DNA of 64,000 nucleotides from Chryseobacterium sp. SC28 (GTDB taxonomy: Bacteria; Bacteroidota; Bacteroidia; Flavobacteriales; Weeksellaceae): positions 267,360-331,359 of the forward strand of contig NZ_QOVY01000001.1 in assembly GCF_003932955.1 (NCBI RefSeq), written 5' to 3'. This document shows positions 33,503 through 42,936 of this stretch, in pieces. Numbering within the stretch: position 1 is the stretch's first letter; each line of letters starts with the position of its first letter. The position numbers and the translations under genes are program-made. Under the pieces are notes generated by a model. It was given only the letters and a program-made list of their open reading frames with translations. It made no database searches and had not been told where the DNA came from.

Positions 33503-34387
33503 TTATTTTTTAGGCAAACCTCTTTTCAAAGCATAGTTGGCTCTCTGAATGGCTTTTTTCTCCTTCCAATTCATATACTTGCCTTTGAATCTGGTCTTCA
33601 TAAAATTATCAAAATTCCTTTGGACCGTCAGATTCCACAGAGAATTGGCTTTGACGACCCAACTTTTGTCCCAAGCCCGCAGGGACAGAGAAAAACTGCC
33701 ATCGAGATATTTCATCCAGTGCCACCAGCCGGTGGGCATAAAAAGCGTATCGCCGTGCTCCAAGAAACATTCGATGCCTTCTACGCCATTTAATGCGGGA
33801 AACTTTTCGAAATCGGGATTTTCTATGTCATAATCTTCCAATGCGTATGTGGCGTACGGAATCCTATACAATCTTTCTTTCCATTTGTAATCAAAAAGCA
33901 AAATGTGCTTTCTGCCATTGAAATGGGTATGAAAGATATGGGCCAAGTCGATGTCATAATGCAGAAACGTCACCGAGTTTTTACCCCCGAAAAACATGCT
34001 TGGATATTTGTCCAGAAAACCGCCCATCAACTCTTTTGGAGCCACATAATCGTCCAAAATCTGCGGCGCGTGCTTTATCGGGTCAAAAAAGAAAATACGC
34101 AAATCTGTTGGTTCCCGTTGAATAAGATCGATATACTCCGAAAATTTCATCTCCGTTGTAGGCGTGTTGATCGGCGCTGCGGGATCGGCTTTGGCACTGT
34201 CGTACAAAGGAACAGTCACATCGCCTACCACGCTTTTTATATAATCGAGCGTCCATTTTTGATAGGCCGGCCAACTCTTGGCCATGTTTTTGATGACCAA
34301 CGGTTTGCGCGGTTTAAGATATTTTTCCAAAAAATCTTCTTTAGTAATATCGTCTACGATGTCAATCGGTCTTAAGATTATCCCCAT
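33503..34387 (-). CDS. Cupin-like (JmjC-type) oxygenase
   Basis: A 294-residue protein of the cupin_8/JmjC-like Fe(II)/2-oxoglutarate dioxygenase family. The metal motif HxD is in FLHYDIDLAHIFHTHF, and the distal histidine in PTGWWHWMKYLDGSFSLS. The start PRKPLVIKNMAKSWPAYQKW is the family's entry block. Members hydroxylate proteins, tRNA or small molecules; the substrate here is unknown. The tail is strongly basic (residues 265-294), which may bind nucleic acid. It is a single gene convergent with gdhA, with its own -7 element upstream. Confidence 0.85.
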   Translation of the reverse strand: MGIILRPIDIVDDITKEDFLEKYLKPRKPLVIKNMAKSWPAYQKWTLDYIKSVVGDVTVPLYDSAKADPAAPINTPTTEMKFSEYIDLIQREPTDLRIFFFDPIKHAPQILDDYVAPKELMGGFLDKYPSMFFGGKNSVTFLHYDIDLAHIFHTHFNGRKHILLFDYKWKERLYRIPYATYALEDYDIENPDFEKFPALNGVEGIECFLEHGDTLFMPTGWWHWMKYLDGSFSLSLRAWDKSWVVKANSLWNLTVQRNFDNFMKTRFKGKYMNWKEKKAIQRANYALKRGLPKK

Positions 34388-34407
34388 GTGAATAGAATAT
34401 TAAGCGA

Positions 34408-34415
34408 CAAATTTA
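34408..34415 (-). promoter_or_regulatory. Likely -7 element of the cupin gene
   Basis: On the minus strand TAAATTTG fits TAnnTTTG, 20 bases before the start codon. No TTG at the expected distance. Confidence 0.5.
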
Positions 34416-34680
34416 TAAATTTTAGGCGTTCCCGTCCATAATAATTTCCAATTAAAAAATGTGGGTTTATAAATGATGCACAAGCACCGAAAATCGTTCG
34501 CTCTTCAAGACAAAGTAAGATTCGGAATATTAGATTTTTTATCATGCCGTGCGGCAACTATGTAACATTCTGCCAAGTTCTTTTACTAATACTTTAGTGA
34601 AATCAAGAAGCTCTTAACGGATTTGGAAGTAAATCAAAGAGTTGTAGAGACTTCTAAATATCACAGATCAAATCCTAAAT

Positions 34681-37428
34681 ATGAAAAAACTGCTATCTTT
34701 CTTTTTTGTGCTGACGCTTGCTATAACGGTTTTTGCGCAGAAAACCATCTCCGGCATCATATCCGATGCCGATGGGAAACCACTTGCCAGCGCCAGCATC
34801 ACTATAGAAGAACCGGGTAAAAATGCCATTCTTGCTTATGGAATTTCTAATGCCAAAGGCGAATACAAAGTGACTTTTAATTCGGCGGAAAGCAGTCTGG
34901 ATCTGAAAATCAAAGCCTTCAATCAAAAACCGATTACGAAATCTATCAAAAATGAAGATCAGAAACTGAATTTCTCATTAGAACCCCAAGCCACAGAAAT
35001 CCAAGAAGTGCGGCTGAAAACGAAACTGATTACCAAAAAAGGCGACACCATTTCTTACGATCTCAAATCTTTCGAAAATAAAAATGACCGTACGCTGGGA
35101 GATGTTTTGAAAAAAATCCCGGGAATTGAGGTTAACAAAGACGGAACCGTTCTCTACCAAGGCGAAGCGATCAACAAATTCTACGTCAACGGCAAAGATC
35201 TGATGGAAGGCGGCTACGGCACGATTAATAATTCCTTACCGAAAGATGCGGTTTCCAAAGTGGAGGTTCTGGAAAATCACCAGCCGGTGAGTATTTTGCG
35301 AGACAAAGTGCCATCGGAGCAGGCGGCGCTCAACATTAAACTGAAAAAATCTGTGACGATGACGGGCCGTGGAGAGATCGGTGCCGGCTTCAGCCCTTTT
35401 CTTTGGAATGTGAAACTCACGCCGATGTTCTTCGGACAGAAAAATCAGTGGGTGATCAATTACAAATCGAATAATAATGGAGAAAGCGTCGAGAACGAAG
35501 GTAATCTCTTAGGTTTTGGAAACCGATGGGAAGGCCGAAGATCGCAGACCACACAGAAATCTTGGCTGAATGTAGAATCTGCAGACACGCCGAATCTGCC
35601 CGAGAAAAGATACTTGATGAACAGCGTGCACTTTGTCTCAGCCAATCTTTTGACAAGCCCTTTCAAAAACAAAGAATGGGAACTGAAGGCGAACGCAAGC
35701 TATACCAATAACGACGTGGAAAGAGCATCTACTTCTATCAACGTTTACGAAGCGGGCTCGCCAAGCTTCACGCCGGGTGGCACCATCACATCGTCGGCCT
35801 CAAACCATTTCTATACGAATGCGGCTAAAGGAGAATTGATCTTTACCAAAAATGCCAAGAAAGGATTTTTCAAAAATACAACCACTTGGAACGGCTACTG
35901 GAATACGGATCGGGCAGACGTCGTTCAAAATACACCGAACCGTACGACAGGCCTTATCGATAACCGATTTAGCGGGCAATCTCTCGATTCGCCTACGGGA
36001 GCTTTTCAAAATTCCCTCAGTACCATCATCCCTTGGAAAGATAAGCTGTTCAACGTGATGAGCTATTTCAAATATCAAAAAGACAGACAGACTCTGGAGG
36101 TAAACCCCGCGAGCTACACCAATTTTCAGAATATCAATCCGGAATTTGAAAACTACGACAAGTTGAAGCAATATACCTCCTCGAGCACTGTGGAAGCCAA
36201 TCATTCCGTTTCCGTTGGCTTTACGTTTAAAAAATGGACCATCATCCCGGAGATGGGACTGAATATGAACTTCAATAGGCTTAATTCCACTTTGTTTGGC
36301 GGTCAAAATAATGCGTTTACAGCGCTGGATAATTCATACGTCAATGACGTCGATTGGGACGAGATGCAGCCGTACACGCAAGTGAATGTGAATTATAAGT
36401 CCGACCGATTGAACCTGAATGTCACACTTCCGTATAATTTCTATACTATTTCCTACAAAGATCATCTTAATAATAAGAGCAATGACTTGAACAGGTCTGT
36501 TTTCGAACCTACTTTTTTCGCCAGTTATGATTTTGCTTCGTTTTTCAAATACTGGATTTTCGCGAATCAGAATTACGACTTCGGGAATTTCGGCTATTTA
36601 TATGGCGGAAAAATGCTGACCAATCCTTTGAGCATCTCCGTAAGAAACCCCGATTCGGACATTATGCCGCAGTTCAGAAGTCGGAATGTCGGCACCAGAT
36701 TAGAATATAGAAATCCGCTTAACAATCTGTTCTTCAATGTGAGGTACAATTACGGCACCAATCGCAAGAACATTTTGGAAAGCTATACGAGAAGTGGTCT
36801 TTCGTCTGCGCTTACACTCATCGATCGGACTACTAACAGCAAAAATCAATCGGAAAGTGCAGAAATTGGGAAATATTTTCCTAAGTTCAAATCGAATCTA
36901 TCTTTTAGTTTCGCCAATACAGATGCCAACAACTTTTTCCAAAACATCCCCGTCGGCGTGACAGATCCCGGCGCTGTTCCCTTGACAGAAACTACCAACA
37001 ACATTCAAACCTTGTCTGCGAAATTTAATAATGCCTATTTCAGCTGGTTTAGTATTGATTACAACATTAGTATGAATTGGAATGAGAGCCACAACAAGAC
37101 CAGCGACTTCAAGCAAAAATCGCGTGGCTGGAATCACAATCTTGCAGCGTATATCTATCCTTCCGAGAACCACACTTTTGGTTTCAACTGGGATGACATC
37201 TCCACTTCCACCACCGGATTGTCATTTCGGAACTCTTTTTATGATCTTTCTTACCAATATACTTGGGTCAAGAAAAAAATCGATTTCGAATTCAAATGGC
37301 TGAATATTGCAAACAGAAAGCTCTACGAAACCGTCAGTGTGGATACGGCCAACAAACTGGTAATGTCCAACCAAATCTACATCCGCCCAAGCCAGTTTAT
37401 GTTCACCGTTAAATTTAATTTCAAATAA
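34681..37428 (+). CDS. TonB-dependent receptor-like outer-membrane protein
   Basis: A 915-residue protein with a signal peptide (ends VFAQ), an N-terminal carboxypeptidase-regulatory-like domain (about residues 21-100, KTISGIISDADGKPLASASI), a plug-like domain (about 110-240, LGDVLKKIPGIEVNKDGTVLYQGEAIN and the KVEVLENHQPVSI block) and a long barrel ending in FTVKFNFK. This layout is found in large Bacteroidota outer-membrane receptors that often pair with a GLPGLI protein, which I do not see here. A conventional TonB box was not identified. The ligand is unknown. The 292 bases upstream hold no recognised gene or clear promoter. Confidence 0.85.
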   Translation: MKKLLSFFFVLTLAITVFAQKTISGIISDADGKPLASASITIEEPGKNAILAYGISNAKGEYKVTFNSAESSLDLKIKAFNQKPITKSIKNEDQKLNFSLEPQATEIQEVRLKTKLITKKGDTISYDLKSFENKNDRTLGDVLKKIPGIEVNKDGTVLYQGEAINKFYVNGKDLMEGGYGTINNSLPKDAVSKVEVLENHQPVSILRDKVPSEQAALNIKLKKSVTMTGRGEIGAGFSPFLWNVKLTPMFFGQKNQWVINYKSNNNGESVENEGNLLGFGNRWEGRRSQTTQKSWLNVESADTPNLPEKRYLMNSVHFVSANLLTSPFKNKEWELKANASYTNNDVERASTSINVYEAGSPSFTPGGTITSSASNHFYTNAAKGELIFTKNAKKGFFKNTTTWNGYWNTDRADVVQNTPNRTTGLIDNRFSGQSLDSPTGAFQNSLSTIIPWKDKLFNVMSYFKYQKDRQTLEVNPASYTNFQNINPEFENYDKLKQYTSSSTVEANHSVSVGFTFKKWTIIPEMGLNMNFNRLNSTLFGGQNNAFTALDNSYVNDVDWDEMQPYTQVNVNYKSDRLNLNVTLPYNFYTISYKDHLNNKSNDLNRSVFEPTFFASYDFASFFKYWIFANQNYDFGNFGYLYGGKMLTNPLSISVRNPDSDIMPQFRSRNVGTRLEYRNPLNNLFFNVRYNYGTNRKNILESYTRSGLSSALTLIDRTTNSKNQSESAEIGKYFPKFKSNLSFSFANTDANNFFQNIPVGVTDPGAVPLTETTNNIQTLSAKFNNAYFSWFSIDYNISMNWNESHNKTSDFKQKSRGWNHNLAAYIYPSENHTFGFNWDDISTSTTGLSFRNSFYDLSYQYTWVKKKIDFEFKWLNIANRKLYETVSVDTANKLVMSNQIYIRPSQFMFTVKFNFK

Positions 37429-37524
37429 AAAAAGAACAGCAACAAAATAGAACCCACCCTTTATCCGAAGAATTGAGCAAGCACGGCAGGAGCTACATCT
37501 GCTCATAGTTTTCTAATTTAATAT

Positions 37525-37532
37525 TACCTTTG
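37525..37532 (+). promoter_or_regulatory. Likely -7 element of the KdsC-like gene
   Basis: TACCTTTG fits TAnnTTTG, 49 bases before the chosen ATG at 37581. It overlaps the TTG that would start the longer reading, which argues for the downstream start. Confidence 0.55.
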
Positions 37533-37580
37533 ACAAATGAAAGATCGGGTGCGATCAAAATCAATATTTCTAAAAACAAA

Positions 37581-38102
37581 ATGAGCTATCTATCCAAACT
37601 GAAAAATATCAAAGCCTTCGTATTCGATGTGGATGGCGTTTTCACAGACGGAAGCGTCTACCTGTTGCCAGACAAAAATATGTCGCGCGTGATGAGCGTT
37701 CTGGATGGCTACGCCGTGGTGCAAGCCGTGAAAAAAGGTTATAAAATCGGCATCATCACAGGCGGCAACGACCCGATGGTCCAAAACAGAATGGAATATC
37801 TGGGCGTCCAAGACTATTATCCCAAATCTACTCACAAGATTTCGGATTACGAAGATTTCAAGTCAAAATATCATCTGCAGGATGCGGAAATCCTGATGAT
37901 GGGCGACGATATTCCCGATATAAGCATTATGAAAATGGCCGAAATCTCGGCTTGTCCTGCCAACGCCGTTCCGGAAGTGAAGGCCATTTCAGATTATATT
38001 TCTCCCGTTTTCGGTGGGAAAGGCGCGGTGCGCGATGTCATCGAGAAAGTGATGAAAATACAAGGAAAATGGAATCTGGACGAGGAAACAAAATCCATTT
38101 AG
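37581..38102 (+). CDS. HAD family phosphatase, KdsC-like
   Basis: A 173-residue cytoplasmic phosphatase. HAD motifs are KAFVFDVDGVFTDGSVY, IGIITGGND and ILMMGDDIPDI. It resembles 3-deoxy-D-manno-octulosonate 8-phosphate phosphatase, which works in Kdo and LPS synthesis, and close relatives of the NeuA type; kdsC is the best guess. The start is ATG 37581 (MSYLSKLKNIK); the longer frame from a TTG at 37530 overlaps the -7 element. Maf follows ten bases after its stop in the same direction. Confidence 0.85.
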   Translation: MSYLSKLKNIKAFVFDVDGVFTDGSVYLLPDKNMSRVMSVLDGYAVVQAVKKGYKIGIITGGNDPMVQNRMEYLGVQDYYPKSTHKISDYEDFKSKYHLQDAEILMMGDDIPDISIMKMAEISACPANAVPEVKAISDYISPVFGGKGAVRDVIEKVMKIQGKWNLDEETKSI

Positions 38103-38112
38103 TTTATTGATA

Positions 38113-38700
38113 ATGAAAGTGTTATTGGCTTCACAATCGCCCAGACGCAAAGCATTATTGACTCAGCTGGGTTATAGGTTTGAAACCGTGAATATCGATG
38201 TTGATGAATCTTATCCTGCAGACTTAGCGCCGGAAAACATCGCCGAATATATTTCAAAACAAAAAGCAAAAGCCTTTGATGTAGCCGCCGATGAAATTCT
38301 GATAACCGCCGACACCATCGTAGCATTAAAACAAAAAATCCTGCTCAAGCCCAAAAATGAATCGGAAGCATTTGAAATGCTGAAAAGCCTTTCGGCCAAA
38401 AGTCATCAGGTTTATACGGCGTTCACCATTAAAACTCAGTCATCAGAAATTAGCAAAACCAGCAAAACAGAGGTCGAATTTTCTGAAATGACGGATGACG
38501 AGATTGTGTTTTACATCAAGAATTATCAACCTTTCGACAAGGCCGGATCTTATGGCATACAAGACTGGTTGGGGATGGCAAAAATTAAAAATATATCCGG
38601 ATCTTTCTATTCTGTGATGGGTTTCCCGGTAGATTTGGTCTATGAAGAACTCAAAAAACTGAATTGCTTGCCCAACAATTTTCAAAACACTATTTCTTAG
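38113..38700 (+). CDS. maf: Maf-like nucleoside triphosphate pyrophosphatase
   Basis: A 195-residue protein. The N-terminal LLASQSPRRKALLTQLGY and the ADTIVAL block with the SYGIQDWLG and GSFYSVMGFPVDLV segments are Maf signatures. Maf proteins hydrolyse non-canonical or modified nucleotides such as dTTP, UTP or m7GTP and can slow septation. I start at ATG 38113; the TTG at 38107 is two codons longer. It is the second gene after the KdsC-like one. Confidence 0.9.
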   Translation: MKVLLASQSPRRKALLTQLGYRFETVNIDVDESYPADLAPENIAEYISKQKAKAFDVAADEILITADTIVALKQKILLKPKNESEAFEMLKSLSAKSHQVYTAFTIKTQSSEISKTSKTEVEFSEMTDDEIVFYIKNYQPFDKAGSYGIQDWLGMAKIKNISGSFYSVMGFPVDLVYEELKKLNCLPNNFQNTIS

Positions 38701-38769
38701 ATAATTTTCCTTGCAAAAATTCGTTATTTTTACAGATTGAATCCTCAATTTCCAGCTGAAATTTATTAA

Positions 38770-41361
38770 ATGAGAAAATATTTATTAATCATACTTGCCG
38801 TCCTAAGCGTCGTGGCCTGCAATCCGCGGCACAAAAAAAAGAAAACCAAAAGCGGTCCGATCAACCGTTTTATGACTTATCACAACACCTTGTTCAACAG
38901 CACCGAATCCATGGCTGCCGAAATGACAAACAGAGATAAGGCTCACGTGGACAATTTTTATGATCCCTATATCTCTGTTTACACCACGGAAGATGTGGTT
39001 GCGCAACCCAATGTATTTTCCGGCGGAGCACCAGCCGGTGCGGTAGATTCCGGCGCGCCGGTGGGTGTGCGGGGCAATGCCAGAAACGTTGGAAACGAAG
39101 CCAATTTCAGCTCAGGCGATGATCCAAGAGTTTCGGCTTCCAATACTAACCCATCCACGGGCAAAAAGGGCGCTACTATTCTGCAAATTACGGAGGCAAA
39201 AGCCATTAAAGCGATTACAAAATATTCCGTCTTGGTAAATGGAGTCGAGAAAAACAAAAAAATATTCGACGCCTACATTTTACTTGCCAAAGCCCGAATG
39301 TATCAAGGCAAATATCTGGAATCTTTGGATGCGCTTACCTACCTTTTCAACACAATGGAGAAGGATAAAAGGCTGCCGCTGGCTTATATTTACAAAGCTG
39401 CCAACTACACAAAGTTGGGGGAATATTACCGGGCAGATGAGATCTTCCGAGATTTGGAAGACAATCCGAAAATCAAGTTGACCAAAGAATACAAAAAAAT
39501 AATGAAGGTTTATCAAGCAGAGAACTTTCTCAAGTGGGGTAAAAAAGAAATGGCTGCAGAAGTTTTGGAAGAAGCCTTCGCGTACAACACCGATCGGAAG
39601 ATCAAAAGCCGAATCGCCTTTTTGCGAGGACAAATTCTTGCAAGCCTCAACAGAAAAGAAGAAGCGCGAGAATCGTTTGCCGCCGCTTATAAATATGCCA
39701 ACAACTACGAATTCGAGGTGAAATCTCAAATCGAAATTGCCAAAACATTCGACGGCAAATCCGACAGCTACGAAGAAGCAGTAGCGTACCTCTCCTCAAT
39801 AGCCAAAAAAGGAACGTATGCATCCCGAAAAAACGAAATATATTACGCAATGGGATTGGTCGCAACGGCGGCCGGCAAAGATGAAGAGGCGGATCTGTAC
39901 TTCAGAAAAGCGTTGAAAGAAAAACAATCGGATCCGCAGATCCGCGGGCTTACGTATGCCGAAATTGCCAAGAAATATTTTGCAAAAGAAGATTATCTCA
40001 CCGCCGGTATCTATTACGACAGTGCGCTGGCTGTGATGACCTATCAGCCTGAAAAAGAACGACTAACGAACCTCACTTCCAACATCAAAAAGCTTTCTAA
40101 GAATTATTATTTGATCAAGAAAAACGACAGCATTCTCAATCTCGCCAAAATGTCGCCCGATCAGCAGCGCAACTACTTCAGCGCTTATATCGACAAATTA
40201 AAAGCCAAAGAAGAAGCCGCAGAACTTGAAAAAAGAAAAGCAGAACGAAGCAAAGGATTCGACAATTCGGATTACAACGCCAATTCCATCTTCGCGGCAA
40301 ATTCTACGGATGCCAACAGCTTCCAGAACTTCGGAATCACCGGCGGATCCACCTTCTATTTTGCCAATTCCAATAATATTCCGCGAGGAGAAAACGCCTT
40401 TAGACAGGTCTGGGGCAATAGAACTTTGCAGGACAACTGGCGCTACTCCGCAAAAACGACAACGATTGAAGAACTGAAAAACGAAGCTTTAGGCCTGGCA
40501 AACGCGCCAGATCCCAGACGACTGGATCCCGAATATTATATAGAAAAAATCCCAACTTCGGCAGAAGAACTCGCCAGACTGAAAAAGGACCGAGATACAG
40601 CAAGCCTTGGAATGGGCAGAATGTACGAATCCTTCTTCGGCAACACAAAACTGGCAACCAAAACCCTATTTGATTTGCTGGATAACAGGCCGGACGAAGA
40701 AACAGAACTCCAAGCCTTGTATAATATTTTTGTTTTCAATTACGAAAAAAATCCTGCCGACGCCGAAAAAGCAAAGCAGATAATCTTACAAAAATACCCT
40801 TACACGTCCTATGCAGAATACGTCAAAAATCCTAAGAATAAGGACTTCAATAAGTCCACTGCAGATGTGGAAAAATTATACACCGATGCCTACACGCTTT
40901 ACGAAAGCGGGAAATATCAAGAATCTGCAGCGCTAATAGAAAAAGCCATCGCAGACCATCCTAAGGACGCCTTGATACCCAAATTCTATTTGCTAAATGC
41001 CTATAATGCAGGGAAAAATGCCGGTAAGGAAATCATGATTTTGCAATTGGAGCAGATTGTCCTCAATTATGCCAATACACCGGAAGGCATCAAGGCAAAA
41101 GAGCTTTTGAAATATCTGAAAAGTGATGCGAAGCTGGAACTGACAGACGAAACCGGAAATGCCATTTCTCAAAAACCCCAGCAGAATCCCGGCGCAGGGG
41201 AACCACCGGCATCTGTAAACAAAAGCCCGGAGAATAACGGCAACGTCAGCCCTGCTCCGGCAAACACGGGTCCGGGAATTCCCGGAAGAGATGTGAAAAT
41301 CAAAACCAGCGCTGTTCCAAGTATGCCGAAAGAATCTGCTGCAGCTCCGGAAAAGAAATAA
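38770..41361 (+). CDS. sprE: PorW/SprE-type lipoprotein of type IX secretion and gliding
   Basis: An 863-residue lipoprotein (signal ending SVVAC, Cys 17). The segment after it (GPINRFMTYHNTLFNSTESM) and a series of tetratricopeptide-like helical repeats (about residues 150-480 and 600-790, for example LLAKARMYQGKYLESLDAL) fit PorW/SprE, a periplasmic or outer-membrane component required for type IX secretion and, in gliding species, motility. Length agrees with SprE (about 870). A low-complexity Gly/Ala/Ser stretch (about residues 75-135) and a Pro/Asn-rich tail (after about 805) are extra. The other secretion genes are not in the window. Confidence 0.85.
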   Translation: MRKYLLIILAVLSVVACNPRHKKKKTKSGPINRFMTYHNTLFNSTESMAAEMTNRDKAHVDNFYDPYISVYTTEDVVAQPNVFSGGAPAGAVDSGAPVGVRGNARNVGNEANFSSGDDPRVSASNTNPSTGKKGATILQITEAKAIKAITKYSVLVNGVEKNKKIFDAYILLAKARMYQGKYLESLDALTYLFNTMEKDKRLPLAYIYKAANYTKLGEYYRADEIFRDLEDNPKIKLTKEYKKIMKVYQAENFLKWGKKEMAAEVLEEAFAYNTDRKIKSRIAFLRGQILASLNRKEEARESFAAAYKYANNYEFEVKSQIEIAKTFDGKSDSYEEAVAYLSSIAKKGTYASRKNEIYYAMGLVATAAGKDEEADLYFRKALKEKQSDPQIRGLTYAEIAKKYFAKEDYLTAGIYYDSALAVMTYQPEKERLTNLTSNIKKLSKNYYLIKKNDSILNLAKMSPDQQRNYFSAYIDKLKAKEEAAELEKRKAERSKGFDNSDYNANSIFAANSTDANSFQNFGITGGSTFYFANSNNIPRGENAFRQVWGNRTLQDNWRYSAKTTTIEELKNEALGLANAPDPRRLDPEYYIEKIPTSAEELARLKKDRDTASLGMGRMYESFFGNTKLATKTLFDLLDNRPDEETELQALYNIFVFNYEKNPADAEKAKQIILQKYPYTSYAEYVKNPKNKDFNKSTADVEKLYTDAYTLYESGKYQESAALIEKAIADHPKDALIPKFYLLNAYNAGKNAGKEIMILQLEQIVLNYANTPEGIKAKELLKYLKSDAKLELTDETGNAISQKPQQNPGAGEPPASVNKSPENNGNVSPAPANTGPGIPGRDVKIKTSAVPSMPKESAAAPEKK

Positions 41362-41384
41362 AAAAGAGAGCAGGGAGCTCTCTT
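41361..41384 (-). terminator. Terminator of the tryptophanase gene
   Basis: AAGAGAGC and GCTCTCTT (41364-41384) form an eight-pair stem with loop AGGGA. On the minus strand it is followed by a run of T (complement of the A-run at 41361-41365 and beyond). It overlaps the end of sprE. Confidence 0.7.
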
Positions 41385-41393
41385 CGTCGTCAA

Positions 41394-42770
41394 TCATACT
41401 CTATCCAACTGCACCGTGAAGTGCCGCAAAATGGCGGGTTCTTTTGTAATCTTGTAGCCTTTGTCTATTTCATTTCTTCTTTTGAAAACATTGATCAGTG
41501 CGGCGGCAACGTAATCCATGTGACTGTTGGTATAGGTTCGTCTCGGGATTGCCAGCCTCAGCAATTCCAGCTTTGGATAGCGGTTTTCTCTCGTTTGCGG
41601 ATCGCGGTCTGCGAGTAAAGCCCCAATTTCCACGCCACGGATTCCGGCTTCTTTGTAAAGCTCAATGGCCAAGGTTTGAGCCGGAAATTCTTCCCGTTTG
41701 ATCTTAGGCAAAAATCGGATGGCATCTATGAAAACAGCGTGTCCGCCAATGGGTTTTTGAATGGGGATTCCGGCTTGCATTAGTTTGTTTCCCAAATATT
41801 CTACCTGAGAAATCCGGCTCTCCAGATAGGGGAATTCTGTCGCCTCGTCCAAGCCTGCCGCCAGGGCAGACATATCGCGTCCCGCCATTCCGCCGTAGGT
41901 GATGAAGCCCTCGTAGATAATCGTAAAATTAGAAGCTTTTTCAAAAATATCTCTGTTTTTCAAAGCGATAAATCCGCCGATATTCACCAAACCATCTTTC
42001 TTGGCGCTCATCAGCATCCCGTCGCCATAGGAAAAGACTTCTATGCAGATTTCCTTGATCGTCTTGTTTTCCTGTCCTTTCTCTCTTTTTTTGATGAAAT
42101 AAGCATTCTCGGCAAAGCGCGCGGCATCAAAAAGAACCGGAATTCCATATTGGTCTGACAATTCTTTTACCGCTTTGATATTTTCCAAAGAAACGGGCTG
42201 CCCGCCGGAGGAATTGCATGTGATGGTGAGGAGGCAAAACGGAATTTGCTCTTTTGGATGCGAATTGTAAACGGCTCTCAACTTTTCCAGATCGATATTT
42301 CCTTTGAATGGATGGAGATCTTCGATATCAAAAGCTTCATCGATGGTACAATCTATCGCGTATGCTTTTCTAAATTCAATGTGGCCTTTTGTAGTATCGA
42401 ACTGCGAATTTCCGGGGCAAATATCGCCTTCTTTCACCATCACCGAGAACAGCACATTTTCTGCCGCTCGACCTTGATGGGTTGGTAATAAATAAGGAAA
42501 TCCCGTGATGCGCTGCACCGTATTTTGCAAGGCTTCGAAAGATCGGGAGCCGGCATAGCTCTCGTCGCCAATCATCAGGGCGCCCCACTGTTTGTCGCTC
42601 ATCGCACCCGTTCCACTGTCGGTCAGCAGATCGATGAAAACGTGTGAACTTCTGAGGTTGAACAGATTATAATCGGCTTTTTTCAGCCATTCTTCGCGTT
42701 GTTCCTGTGTTGATGGATATATTTCTTCTACCATTTTGATTCTAAATGGTTCGGCGTAAGGTAATTTCAT
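41394..42770 (-). CDS. tnaA: Tryptophanase
   Basis: A 458-residue pyridoxal-phosphate beta-eliminating lyase; K258 in SAKKDG binds the cofactor. Tryptophanase and tyrosine phenol-lyase are close relatives, but the three substrate-specificity positions here are D125 (in FDTTKGH), I382 (in GVEIGA) and H450 (in LRHFT), which follow the tryptophanase pattern; tyrosine phenol-lyase has Thr, Arg and Phe there. The VNIGG segment is shared with the lyase. It converts tryptophan to indole, pyruvate and ammonia. It stands alone with a terminator. No tnaC leader or tnaB permease is seen nearby. Confidence 0.88.
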   Translation of the reverse strand: MKLPYAEPFRIKMVEEIYPSTQEQREEWLKKADYNLFNLRSSHVFIDLLTDSGTGAMSDKQWGALMIGDESYAGSRSFEALQNTVQRITGFPYLLPTHQGRAAENVLFSVMVKEGDICPGNSQFDTTKGHIEFRKAYAIDCTIDEAFDIEDLHPFKGNIDLEKLRAVYNSHPKEQIPFCLLTITCNSSGGQPVSLENIKAVKELSDQYGIPVLFDAARFAENAYFIKKREKGQENKTIKEICIEVFSYGDGMLMSAKKDGLVNIGGFIALKNRDIFEKASNFTIIYEGFITYGGMAGRDMSALAAGLDEATEFPYLESRISQVEYLGNKLMQAGIPIQKPIGGHAVFIDAIRFLPKIKREEFPAQTLAIELYKEAGIRGVEIGALLADRDPQTRENRYPKLELLRLAIPRRTYTNSHMDYVAAALINVFKRRNEIDKGYKITKEPAILRHFTVQLDRV

Positions 42771-42814
42771 AATAAATATAAATGATGATTGATAATAGAT
42801 GAATGATCTTTTAT

Positions 42815-42927
42815 ATTGATAATTGATGGAAATAAATCACAATGGAAATTCCAATGTAAATGATCGATATTTAGGAATGATAAATTAATGACTCGCAAGG
42901 AATCAATTATCATCTATCAATTATCAT
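42815..42927. repeat. AT-rich repeat cluster between tnaA and the DUF502 gene
   Basis: ATCAATTATCAT occurs at 42902-42913 and again at 42916-42927, and its complement-like form GATAATTGAT at 42818-42827. The rest of this 166-base gap is also AT-rich and holds no gene. Confidence 0.5.
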
Positions 42928-42936
42928 TTATGACTA

